Positions 43,792 through 51,566 of a DNA stretch of 64,000 bases are shown in pieces (the first letter of the stretch is position 1; each line of letters starts with the position of its first letter). The stretch is from positions 1-64,000 of the forward strand of contig JAQWPM010000021.1 of assembly GCA_029245345.1 (NCBI GenBank), written 5' to 3'. The notes below the pieces were generated by a model. The model was not told where the DNA came from, made no database searches, and was given only the letters and a program-made list of their open reading frames with translations. The DNA is from Longimicrobiales bacterium. GTDB taxonomy: Bacteria > Gemmatimonadota > Gemmatimonadetes > Longimicrobiales > Gaopeijiaceae. Both the position numbers and the translations under genes were made by a program.

Positions 43792-44907
43792 TTAAGCCAG
43801 GAAGTCGTCCACGTTGCGGCATTCCATATCGAAGGCGTCCGCAACGCCCCGATAGGTCACGTGCCCGTCCACGACGTTGACGCCTAATTTGAGCGCTGCG
43901 TTGTCCGAGCAGGCCTGCTTCCAACCCTTACCCGCGAGGGACATGGCGTACGGAAGCGTTGCGTTCGTGAGCGCAAGCGTACTCGTGCGCGGCACGCCGC
44001 CCGGCATGTTGGCCACGGCATAGTGGATGACGCCATCGACCGTATAGACCGGGTCATGGTGTGTGGTGGGTTTGACTGTCTCGACACAGCCGCCCTGGTC
44101 TACCGCGACATCGACGATGACCGTTCCCGGCCGCATCTGACCGAGGTCTTCTCTCGTAATAAGGCTCGGCGCCTTCGCTCCCGGGATCAGGACCGCGCCG
44201 ATGATGAGGTCGGAATCCTGAATCTGCTTACGGATGGCGTAGCGCGTGCTGTAGAGCATATGGACGTTGGCCGGCATCGTGTCGTCCAGATAGCGCAGCC
44301 GCTCGAGGTTGATGTCCATGATGTGGACCCTAGCGCCCAGGCCAGCCGCCATCTTCGCGGCTTGTGTCCCCACGACACCACCACCCAAGATCAGGACCTT
44401 TCCCGGGAGAACGCCCGGGACTCCGCCCAGCAGCACACCGAGACCGCCCTGAGGCTTCTCGAGATACTTGGCGCCTTCCTGAATCGCCATCCGCCCAGCG
44501 ACTTCGCTCATGGGTGTCAGGAGCGGAAGTTCACCGGTCGAGAGTTCAACGGTTTCGTAGGCGATCGCGGTCGCGCCCGAGGCAACACATGCGTCGGTCA
44601 GCGGCTGGTCGGCGGCGAAATGGAAGTAGGTGAACAGCAGCTGCCCCTTCCGCATCCGGGGCCATTCAGGAGCGATCGGCTCCTTGACCTTCATGATCAT
44701 TTCGGCCTTGGCCCAGACTTCGTCTGCCGTGTCGAGAATCGTGGCTCCGGCACCCTCGTAGAAGTCGTCTGTAAATCCGCTCCCCACGCCGGCGTCCTTT
44801 TCAACCACTACCTCGTGGCCAGCCTGGCTGAGCATTTCAGCGCCAGCGGGCGTCAAAGCGACCCGGTATTCGTCGGGTTTGATCTCCTTCGGTACACCGA
44901 TCAGCAT
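43792..44907 (-). CDS. ald: Ald, alanine dehydrogenase
   Basis: NAD-dependent oxidative deamination of L-alanine to pyruvate. The 371-residue protein has [20 protein letters not shown] (substrate Arg15-type residue), MIMKVKEPI with catalytic Lys near 75, [15 protein letters not shown], and the Rossmann [20 protein letters not shown] near 170, plus [13 protein letters not shown] and the late [12 protein letters not shown]-like helix. Full length, no missing motif. It is separated from the M16 peptidase gene by 85 bases. Confidence 0.96.
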   Translation of the reverse strand: MLIGVPKEIKPDEYRVALTPAGAEMLSQAGHEVVVEKDAGVGSGFTDDFYEGAGATILDTADEVWAKAEMIMKVKEPIAPEWPRMRKGQLLFTYFHFAADQPLTDACVASGATAIAYETVELSTGELPLLTPMSEVAGRMAIQEGAKYLEKPQGGLGVLLGGVPGVLPGKVLILGGGVVGTQAAKMAAGLGARVHIMDINLERLRYLDDTMPANVHMLYSTRYAIRKQIQDSDLIIGAVLIPGAKAPSLITREDLGQMRPGTVIVDVAVDQGGCVETVKPTTHHDPVYTVDGVIHYAVANMPGGVPRTSTLALTNATLPYAMSLAGKGWKQACSDNAALKLGVNVVDGHVTYRGVADAFDMECRNVDDFLA

Positions 44908-44992
44908 TTGTATCTCGCTGTTGTTGCGTTTCGTTGGTTTCGAGCGTGCAAAGTCACTAAAAGTATCGGCGTTTCCCGCTTATCGGAACGAC

Positions 44993-46312
44993 CTAACTCG
45001 CCTGCGTCGGGCCCAGTCGCAGCACCATCTGGCGACTCGGGTCGAAGTATCTCCGACACACCCGTTTCACCTCCTCGGCTGTCACCGCGTCGATGCGTTC
45101 GAGCAGGTCGTCGAGGGTGAGAAACGACTCCCCGTGAAGCGCGAACGACGCGAGGCGGTACAACCGCGACCCGGTCGATTCCAGGGCAAGCATGACCTGT
45201 CCCTTCATCTGCTGCTTGGCCGTGGCGAGTTCCTCGTCAGCCAGGCCGTCCTCCGCCAACCGTGTGAGTTCGCCTTCGATCGCAGACACTGCCGCATCCG
45301 CAGTGGCCGGGCGGGTCCCCACGTAGACGCCCGAAACTCCGGAGGCGCTATAGAACGACTGATAGCTGTATACCGAATAACAGAGTCCCATCTCTTCCCG
45401 GACCTTCTGAAAGAGCCTCGAACTCATTCCACCGCCAAGAGCCGAAGAGGCCAGTGACAGCGGGTACCGATCTTCGTGCCCTCGTCCAGGCACATCGGTG
45501 CCGAAAACGACGTGAGTCTGGGCGCTATCGCGATGCGCCACTTCACGTCCAGATCGCGTACTCAGCGGCGTGGACACCGCCTCGGCAGGCTCTCCGCCTC
45601 CTGCCTGAGCAAAGAGATCACCTACGGAGTCGACCAACGTATCGTGATCGATATTCCCAGCCGCCGCGACGATCAGATTCTCACCCCGGTAACGGCGTTG
45701 ATGGAGCGCACGCAGGGTGTCCGACGACATCTCCGCTACCGACTCCTTGCTCCCGAGAATCGGCTTTCCGTATGCATGCCCATCCCACATGAGGCTCGAG
45801 TGCATCTCATAGACGAGGTCGTCTGGGGTGTCCTCTACTTGGGCGATTTCCTCGAGTACGACCTCACGTTCCAACGCTAGATCATCCGGCTCAATCGTCG
45901 GTGTCAACACCATGTCCGCCAACACATCGAGCGCCTCTCCGAGGTTCTCATCAAGGACCCGGGCTTGGTAGGCGGTGTGCTCCCGACTCGTATACGCGTC
46001 GAGTGAACCACCGAGACTCTCCAGCGCCATCGCGATATCAGCCGCGCTTCGCTTCCGAGTCCCCTTGAACACCATGTGCTCTAGCAGGTGGCTGGCCCCA
46101 TGCTCATCCAGACCTTCGTGCGCACCACCCTGCCGAACCCACACCCCGACCGATGCGGATCGCACCGACGGGATCCGTTCGCTGAGCACGCGCACGCCAT
46201 TGTCGAGTTCAGTCTCCGACACGAACTCCTCATCACCGACACGCAGGTCGATGGACGACGAAGGGGGCACGGACAAGCGCCCGTGCCCCCTCGTGCTCCT
46301 GCTGTGCTTCAT
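44993..46312 (-). CDS. M16-family zinc peptidase (processing-peptidase-like)
   Basis: Insulinase-family metallopeptidase. The start is ATG 46312, four bases beyond the pnp stop; longer frames run into pnp. The inverted zinc motif HxxEH is in SHLLEHMVFKGT near residue 74, and the third ligand Glu follows in LEREVVLEEIAQVEDTPDD near 145. The C-terminal half has the usual inactive lobe and QQMKGQVMLALESTGSRLYR near 365. A pnp-M16 pairing is frequent in bacteria. The 439 residues form one two-domain subunit. Confidence 0.94.
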   Translation of the reverse strand: MKHSRSTRGHGRLSVPPSSSIDLRVGDEEFVSETELDNGVRVLSERIPSVRSASVGVWVRQGGAHEGLDEHGASHLLEHMVFKGTRKRSAADIAMALESLGGSLDAYTSREHTAYQARVLDENLGEALDVLADMVLTPTIEPDDLALEREVVLEEIAQVEDTPDDLVYEMHSSLMWDGHAYGKPILGSKESVAEMSSDTLRALHQRRYRGENLIVAAAGNIDHDTLVDSVGDLFAQAGGGEPAEAVSTPLSTRSGREVAHRDSAQTHVVFGTDVPGRGHEDRYPLSLASSALGGGMSSRLFQKVREEMGLCYSVYSYQSFYSASGVSGVYVGTRPATADAAVSAIEGELTRLAEDGLADEELATAKQQMKGQVMLALESTGSRLYRLASFALHGESFLTLDDLLERIDAVTAEEVKRVCRRYFDPSRQMVLRLGPTQAS

Positions 46313-46316
46313 GCGG

Positions 46317-48449
46317 TCAGGCGTCGCCTTCAGCATCAGCGTCATCCGAACCAGCGGCTTCCTCGGCGAGTGCGGCCTTCCGGGACAACCGGAGGCGACC
46401 CTTCTCGTCGATCGACAGGAGCTTCACTTTGACGATGTCACCCTTCTTGACCACGTCCTCGGTGTTCTCCGTCCGCGCTTCCTGCAGCTCTGAGATGTGG
46501 CACAGGCCTTCGGTGCCAGGCATGATCTCGATGAAGGCGCCAAAGGTCGTCGTGTTCTTGACCGGCCCCTCGTAGATGCGACCCACCTCGGGATCCTTCA
46601 CGATCGCCTCGATCATCTCGCGTGCACGCGCACCGGCTTCACCGGACACGGCTGCGATCTTCACGATACCACTGTCATCGATGTCGATCTGCGCACCCGA
46701 CTCCTCTTGGATGGCGCGAATCGTCTTACCCTTTGGCCCAATGATCTCACCGATCTTCTCCGGGTTGATCTGGATGGACACGATGGTCGGTGCGTAGTCG
46801 GACAGTTCAGTTCGCCCGGCACTCAACGTCTCATCCATGAGGTTCAGGATGTGCATGCGGCCCTTGTTGGCCCGCTGCAGCGCTTCCTTCATGATGTCGA
46901 CTGTGAGGCCATCGATCTTGATGTCCATCTGGATCGAAGTCACACCATCACGCGTACCGGCAATCTTGAAGTCCATGTCGCCGAGTGCGTCTTCAAGACC
47001 GAGAATATCGGTCAGGATCGCGATGTCGTCCCCTTCTTTGATCAGGCCCATCGCAACACCTGCACACGGCGCCTTCATCGGCACACCCGCGTCCATCAGG
47101 GCGAGCGAAGAACCACAGACGCTGGCCATCGACGAAGAACCGTTCGACTCGAGCACGTCAGAGACGACACGAATCGTGTAAGGAAAGTCGTCGTACGCTG
47201 GCAGGAGCGGCTGAATCGCGCGCTCCGCCAAGTTTCCGTGACCGATCTCGCGACGAGACGTGCCGCGGAACGGTTTCGCCTCACCCACGCAGAACGGCGG
47301 GAAGTTGTAATGAAGCATGAAGGACTTCTTGATCTCTTCGCGCGAATCGATCGAGTCGATGCGCTGCTCGTCACGCGAGGTACCGAGCGTGATCACGGCC
47401 AACGCCTGTGTCTGACCGCGCGTGAAGAGGGCAGAACCGTGCGTCCGGGGAAGAACACCCACCTCGGAAGTGATCGGCCGGATGTCGTCGACACCGCGTC
47501 CATCTGGACGAACACCCGTCTCGAGAATCACACGACGCAGCGTCGTCTTCTCGACGTCGCGGACGATCTCGCCGATGTCCTTGCTCTGATCAGCGTATGC
47601 TTCGTCCTCTGCAGTAAGCGTCGCAATGACCTCTGCGGTAACCGCAGACATTGCCGCGCCGCGCTCAGCCTTATCACCGTGCGTCAGCGCTTCCGCAACA
47701 CCAGCGGCCGCCAGCTCGGAAACCTTGGCCTGAAGATCAGCGTCAGGCGCGACTGAGGTCCACTCCATGTCCGGAACGGTGTGTCCGTCCAGGAACTCGA
47801 GCTGCATGGCGCACAGCTCTTTGATGCCATCGTGCGCGACTTGAAGCGCTTCGAGGATCTCGTCTTCCGGCACCTCAATCGCGCCACCTTCGACCATCGT
47901 GATGGCGTCAGCGGTACCCGAAATGACGATGTCGACGTCCGAGTACTCAAGCTGCTGGAACGTCGGGTTCAGCACCCAGTTGCCAGCGATGCGGCCCACG
48001 CGGACCGACGCGACAGGCGTGCTGAACGGGATCTTCGACATGTTGAGGGCCACGGAGGCAGCCAACAGCGCGATCGTGTCCGCGTCGTTTTCCTGATCTG
48101 CCGAGAGGATGAAGCACGCGACCTGCGTCTCGTACTTGAATCCCTTCGGGAAGAGCGGCCGGATGGGCCGATCGATGCAGCGGGCGGAGAGAATTTCTTT
48201 CTCTCCGGGGCGGCCTTCACGCTTGAAGAAGCCACCCGGGATCTTCCCTGCTGCGTAAGACTTCTCACGGTACTCGACCGTGAGCGGGAAGAAAGGAAGG
48301 TGTGACGGTTTGTTTTGTACCGTAACGGCACAAAGAACGACGGTGTCGCCATACTGAACGAGGCAGGAACCCTGCGCGAGCTTGGCCATGCGGCCGAACT
48401 CGAGCGAGAGCGTCCGACCTGCGAACTGGCGCTCTATCCGTTGAATCAT
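46317..48449 (-). CDS. pnp: Pnp, polynucleotide phosphorylase
   Basis: 3'-to-5' phosphorolytic exoribonuclease of the RNA degradosome. The 710 residues contain two RNase PH-like domains (LSLEFGRMAKLAQGSCLV and EVGVLPRTHGSALFTRGQTQ), an all-alpha linker, a KH domain (IGEIIGPKGKTIRAIQ near 570) and an S1 domain (GRIYEGPVKNTTTFGAFIEI near 635). It ends with an acidic tail. It follows rpsO, separated by a clear terminator hairpin. Confidence 0.97.
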   Translation of the reverse strand: MIQRIERQFAGRTLSLEFGRMAKLAQGSCLVQYGDTVVLCAVTVQNKPSHLPFFPLTVEYREKSYAAGKIPGGFFKREGRPGEKEILSARCIDRPIRPLFPKGFKYETQVACFILSADQENDADTIALLAASVALNMSKIPFSTPVASVRVGRIAGNWVLNPTFQQLEYSDVDIVISGTADAITMVEGGAIEVPEDEILEALQVAHDGIKELCAMQLEFLDGHTVPDMEWTSVAPDADLQAKVSELAAAGVAEALTHGDKAERGAAMSAVTAEVIATLTAEDEAYADQSKDIGEIVRDVEKTTLRRVILETGVRPDGRGVDDIRPITSEVGVLPRTHGSALFTRGQTQALAVITLGTSRDEQRIDSIDSREEIKKSFMLHYNFPPFCVGEAKPFRGTSRREIGHGNLAERAIQPLLPAYDDFPYTIRVVSDVLESNGSSSMASVCGSSLALMDAGVPMKAPCAGVAMGLIKEGDDIAILTDILGLEDALGDMDFKIAGTRDGVTSIQMDIKIDGLTVDIMKEALQRANKGRMHILNLMDETLSAGRTELSDYAPTIVSIQINPEKIGEIIGPKGKTIRAIQEESGAQIDIDDSGIVKIAAVSGEAGARAREMIEAIVKDPEVGRIYEGPVKNTTTFGAFIEIMPGTEGLCHISELQEARTENTEDVVKKGDIVKVKLLSIDEKGRLRLSRKAALAEEAAGSDDADAEGDA

Positions 48450-48623
48450 GTTGTGTTACTCACTTCGGTGTCGCCGGGGAACGTCCCCAGCTTGGATTGA
48501 ATGCCGAAGCGTCGTGGAACTGGAGGAGAGAGCGACCGCCGCGCGGGGCACGTTTAAACCCGTGGGCCCGGTTCTGCAGCAGGTTGTAGGCCGTCTCCCA
48601 ACCGAGACGCACAACGTTCGGCT

Positions 48624-48662
48624 AAAAAACAGCGACGACCGCCTTCGTGACGGCCGACACTG
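48624..48662 (-). terminator. Rho-independent terminator between rpsO and pnp
   Basis: Minus-strand hairpin: a 14-bp stem with one mismatch and three G-U pairs (arms 48649-48662 and 48630-48643), loop of five, then a run of six U at 48629-48624. It starts only six bases after the rpsO stop. In enterobacteria the same gap carries a terminator and an RNase III site that autoregulates pnp. Confidence 0.85.
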
Positions 48663-48668
48663 GTACTT

Positions 48669-48929
48669 CTAGTGTCTCAGGCCGAGGTCCTTAATCAGCC
48701 CGCGGTACCCTTCGAGGTCCATGCGCTTGTAGTATTCGAGGAGGCGACGGCGACGTCCTACCATTTTCAGCAGGCCGCGACGGCTGTGATGATCCTTCTT
48801 GTGCGCGTCGAAGTGGCTCCGCAGATCGTTGAGGCGTTCGGTGAGGAGCGCGATCTGGACCGGGGCGCTTCCACGATCGTTCTCGTGGAGTTGGTACTTC
48901 TTGATTGTTTCTTCCTTGACGATCGCCAT
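48669..48929 (-). CDS. rpsO: RpsO, 30S ribosomal protein S15
   Basis: Binds 16S rRNA helices near the central junction early in 30S assembly. The 86-residue protein is slightly shorter than E. coli S15 (89). It shows [60 protein letters not shown] and the C-terminal [28 protein letters not shown]-type site (CTGAGGAGGCACGACGCCC) precedes the ATG. The ~110 bases upstream to ribF contain a small TTAGC/GCTAA hairpin but no obvious promoter. Confidence 0.97.
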   Translation of the reverse strand: MAIVKEETIKKYQLHENDRGSAPVQIALLTERLNDLRSHFDAHKKDHHSRRGLLKMVGRRRRLLEYYKRMDLEGYRGLIKDLGLRH

Positions 48930-49043
48930 GGGCGTCGTGCCTCCTCAGGAGTCAGTATGCTACAGGGGAAGCGATGCGGGACCCGCAGAGTGCGTGTCCG
49001 TTGTCGTGTTAGCCTAAAAAGCTAATCAATCGGAGGCTTGCGT

Positions 49044-49997
49044 CTACGGCCGGGCGTTGTCGTCAATGGCCAGCACGTCCCTCGCCTTGGCGACGTCTGC
49101 GCTCATCTGAAACACCAACGCTTCCACACTGTCGAAAGGGAGCACCGGGCGCAGGTATTCAACGAAGTCCACGCGCAGCTCTTCCCCATAGATGTCCGCG
49201 TCGAAATCCATCAAGAAGAGCTCGACCGACGGAGGCGAGCCCTTAAAGGTCGGTCGCGGCCCTAGGTGTAGGGCACCATCGAACGTCCCAGACTTCAGAA
49301 TACCACGTACGGCATAGATCCCTGCGGGGGGAATCAGCTTCCCTCCCCCGTCAACGCGCAGATTCGCCGTCGGAAAGCCGAGTTCCCTTCCTCTACCTTC
49401 GCCCCGAACCACGATGCCGCGGACCGAGTAGGGACGACCGAGACATCGGTGTGCCTCATCCATGCGCCCCTCGGCAACCGCGCTTCTGATCCGAGTCGAG
49501 GAAATCGCTTCAGAATCGGCTTGAACCGGGGGAACCACATCCACGTCGAAGCCCAGATCAACACCGATCTCCCGAAGAGTATCTGCGTTTCCGGAGCGAT
49601 CCCGTCCGAACCCGTGGTCGTACCCGATGACCAGTTCTTCCACATTGAGGCGACCGAGAAGAATTTCTTCGACGAATCGTCGTGGTTCGTAGCGACTCAG
49701 CGTCTCTGTAAACGACACGAAGACCGCGTAGTCGAGGCCACTCTCGGCGAGGATCTCCTTCTTTTCAGTGGGCGTCGTCAACAACGGCGGAGCTTGGTCC
49801 GGTCGGACCACACGAAGCGGGTGCGGATCGAACGTTACCAAGACGCTTCGCCGTCCTGTTAATGCCGCACGCGCGCGGATCTCCTGCAGCACGGCCCAAT
49901 GCCCTCGGTGCACACCATCGAAGGTCCCCACAGTCACAACCGTCCCCCGATCGGTCGGGATCCCCGGGCCGTGCTCCCATCGGACCGAGGCGGTCAT
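49044..49997 (-). CDS. ribF: RibF, bifunctional riboflavin kinase / FAD synthetase
   Basis: Makes FMN and FAD from riboflavin. The 317 residues contain the N-terminal nucleotidyltransferase domain with VGTFDGVHRGHWAV near 24, VTFDPHPLRVVRP, YEPRRFVEEILLG and IGYDHGFGRDRSG. The C-terminal kinase domain follows, with YSVRGIVVRGEGRGRELGF, PTANLR, the GIYAVRG strand and HLGPRPTF, then ELFLMDFDADIYGE. It overlaps truB by ATGA. The truB-ribF-rpsO order is the standard one. Confidence 0.96.
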   Translation of the reverse strand: MTASVRWEHGPGIPTDRGTVVTVGTFDGVHRGHWAVLQEIRARAALTGRRSVLVTFDPHPLRVVRPDQAPPLLTTPTEKKEILAESGLDYAVFVSFTETLSRYEPRRFVEEILLGRLNVEELVIGYDHGFGRDRSGNADTLREIGVDLGFDVDVVPPVQADSEAISSTRIRSAVAEGRMDEAHRCLGRPYSVRGIVVRGEGRGRELGFPTANLRVDGGGKLIPPAGIYAVRGILKSGTFDGALHLGPRPTFKGSPPSVELFLMDFDADIYGEELRVDFVEYLRPVLPFDSVEALVFQMSADVAKARDVLAIDDNARP

Positions 49998-50863
49998 GTC
50001 ACAAAGACCTTCTTAGGACGGAGCCTACCATCATTAACCTCTCCCACCGCCACGAGATCTTCACCGAAGGCGACCGCTACCGGACCGTCAGGCTCGCCCT
50101 CCACAGTGACCTTCTGGCCGTGGGAGATGCGGGTCACATCGTCCTGTCCCACCGCGAGCGTGCGTAGATGCGCCATCGCCGCCAACGGTGCGATCGCAGC
50201 GGTATCGACAGCTCCGGGATCCTGAATCGTGTCGACAGAAACCGAGTCGGTCACAGAGAAGCGGCCAATAGACGTCCGCCGCAGTTCGGTGAGGTGTGCA
50301 CCCACACCGAGCGCCTCACCAAGGTCGCGCGCTAAAGACCTCACATACGTCCCTGACGAACAAACGGTGCGAAAACGCACGAACGGTGCAGAGAACTCGA
50401 TCAACTCGAGTTCATGCACGGTGATGGACCGCGCCGGGAGTTCCACGTGTTCTCCACGGCGAGCCCGTTCGTGCATCCGAACGCCGTCTACTTTCTTCGC
50501 CGAGAACTGCGGTGGGATCTGATCGATGGTCCCCGTGAAGTCGGTCATGGCAGCACGAATGTAGTCCTCTGTCAGAGACTCCCAGCCGGACCGTTCTTCG
50601 ACGATCTCACCCTGATGGTCCTCCGTGTCAGTCGAGACCCCGAGTCGCGCAACCGCTTCGTATCCTTTCGCGAGCCCGGTCAGGTATTCAGCGAGCCGCG
50701 TCGCACGTCCCACGCACAGCAATAGCAGACCCGAAGCGAACGGGTCGAGTGTGCCCGTGTGTCCGATCCGCGGGACGTTCAAGTCGCGGCGAGCCCGGGC
50801 AACGATGTCATGAGACGTCGGACCTACGGGCTTATCCACCGGAAGGATGAAGTTCCCGCTCAC
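49994..50863 (-). CDS. truB: TruB, tRNA pseudouridine-55 synthase
   Basis: Isomerises U55 in the T-loop of most tRNAs. The 289 residues have ILPVDKPVGPTSHDIVARA, then RIGHTGTLDPFASGLLLLC with the catalytic Asp near 40, KGYEAVARLGVSTDTEDHQ, QIPPQFSAKKVDGVRMHE and CSSGTYVRSLARDLGEALG, and a C-terminal PUA-like region. It overlaps rbfA and ribF by 4 bases each. All family motifs are in place. Confidence 0.96.
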   Translation of the reverse strand: MSGNFILPVDKPVGPTSHDIVARARRDLNVPRIGHTGTLDPFASGLLLLCVGRATRLAEYLTGLAKGYEAVARLGVSTDTEDHQGEIVEERSGWESLTEDYIRAAMTDFTGTIDQIPPQFSAKKVDGVRMHERARRGEHVELPARSITVHELELIEFSAPFVRFRTVCSSGTYVRSLARDLGEALGVGAHLTELRRTSIGRFSVTDSVSVDTIQDPGAVDTAAIAPLAAMAHLRTLAVGQDDVTRISHGQKVTVEGEPDGPVAVAFGEDLVAVGEVNDGRLRPKKVFVT

Positions 50864-51264
50864 GCCTCTTCGCTCGGCTGTTCCTCCGAGGGGGCCGCTG
50901 CGTCTTCGTCTTCCGAGGATTCCTCCGAGATCACTTCAGACAGGATCTGCTCAATACGTTGGGCACGATCCAGCGAACGATCTTCTCGAAATCGAAGCTC
51001 AGGTACTTTCCTAAGGCGCAGGACCTGACCCAACTGATGCCGCAGGAACACCGCCGCGGCTTCCAAGCCCGCCACAGACTCAGCGACTTGGCCCTCATCT
51101 CCGATGATCCGCACATAGATCTTGGCCGACCCAATATCACCCGCCGTGTCGACGGCGGTTACGGTCACTGGCCCCACCCTGGGATCTCGAACCTGGACGC
51201 GGATCATGTCCGACAATTCGCGCTTGAGCTGCTCGTTCAGTCTGGCGATGCGTTTGCTGGCCAC
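50860..51264 (-). CDS. rbfA: RbfA, ribosome-binding factor A
   Basis: Late 30S maturation and cold-adaptation factor. The 134 residues start from GTG 51264, which shares one base with the ylxP stop (TAGTG). Visible are MASKRIARLNEQLKREL, MIRVQVRDPRVGPVTVTAVD, SAKIYVRI, AVFLRHQLGQVLRLRKVPEL with RFREDRSLD, then an acidic, Ser/Glu-rich tail (SEESSEDEDAAAPSEEQ). The KH-like core is complete. It is part of the infB operon. Confidence 0.94.
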   Translation of the reverse strand: MASKRIARLNEQLKRELSDMIRVQVRDPRVGPVTVTAVDTAGDIGSAKIYVRIIGDEGQVAESVAGLEAAAVFLRHQLGQVLRLRKVPELRFREDRSLDRAQRIEQILSEVISEESSEDEDAAAPSEEQPSEEA

Positions 51265-51545
51265 TAGTAGCTTTCCCTTCGGACGGACGTAATCAACGCG
51301 CCGCTGTACTCTTCAACGAAGTGGTCGAGTTTATCGAGCATGGACTCCGCAAGCCGACCATCGGAGGCCACGAGCGCCACGGTGACTTGGGCGCGGGCAT
51401 GAACGTCCTGATGGGCAGTCTCAGCGACCGACACGTTGAACTTGTGCGCCAACCGGTCCCGAAGAGAACGTACCACAGAGCGTTTCTCCTTCAACGAGCT
51501 ACAGCCTGGCAACGCCAAGTCCCACGTCAACGAAGCCACAACCAT
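51264..51545 (-). CDS. ylxP: YlxP, DUF503 family protein
   Basis: A 93-residue DUF503 protein: MVVASLTWDLALPGCSSLK, KEKRSVVRSLRDRLAHKFN, VSVAETAHQDVHARAQVTVA and YSGALITSVRRESY. YlxP occurs between infB and rbfA in Gram-positives and other lineages; in B. subtilis it has been reported to bind ribosomes. It is 21 bases downstream of infB and one base overlaps rbfA. Confidence 0.92.
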   Translation of the reverse strand: MVVASLTWDLALPGCSSLKEKRSVVRSLRDRLAHKFNVSVAETAHQDVHARAQVTVALVASDGRLAESMLDKLDHFVEEYSGALITSVRRESY

Positions 51546-51566
51546 GTCCGAGCCCTAACCCCGGAC

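Noticed and set aside
46497-47756. A 419-residue open frame on the plus strand across pnp
   Set aside because: It is antisense to a gene with full family motifs and encodes Arg/His-rich text of no family.
48930-49043. A terminator after ribF (TTAGC ... GCTAA)
   Set aside because: The stem is only five bases, the U-run is in the loop and no U-tract follows.
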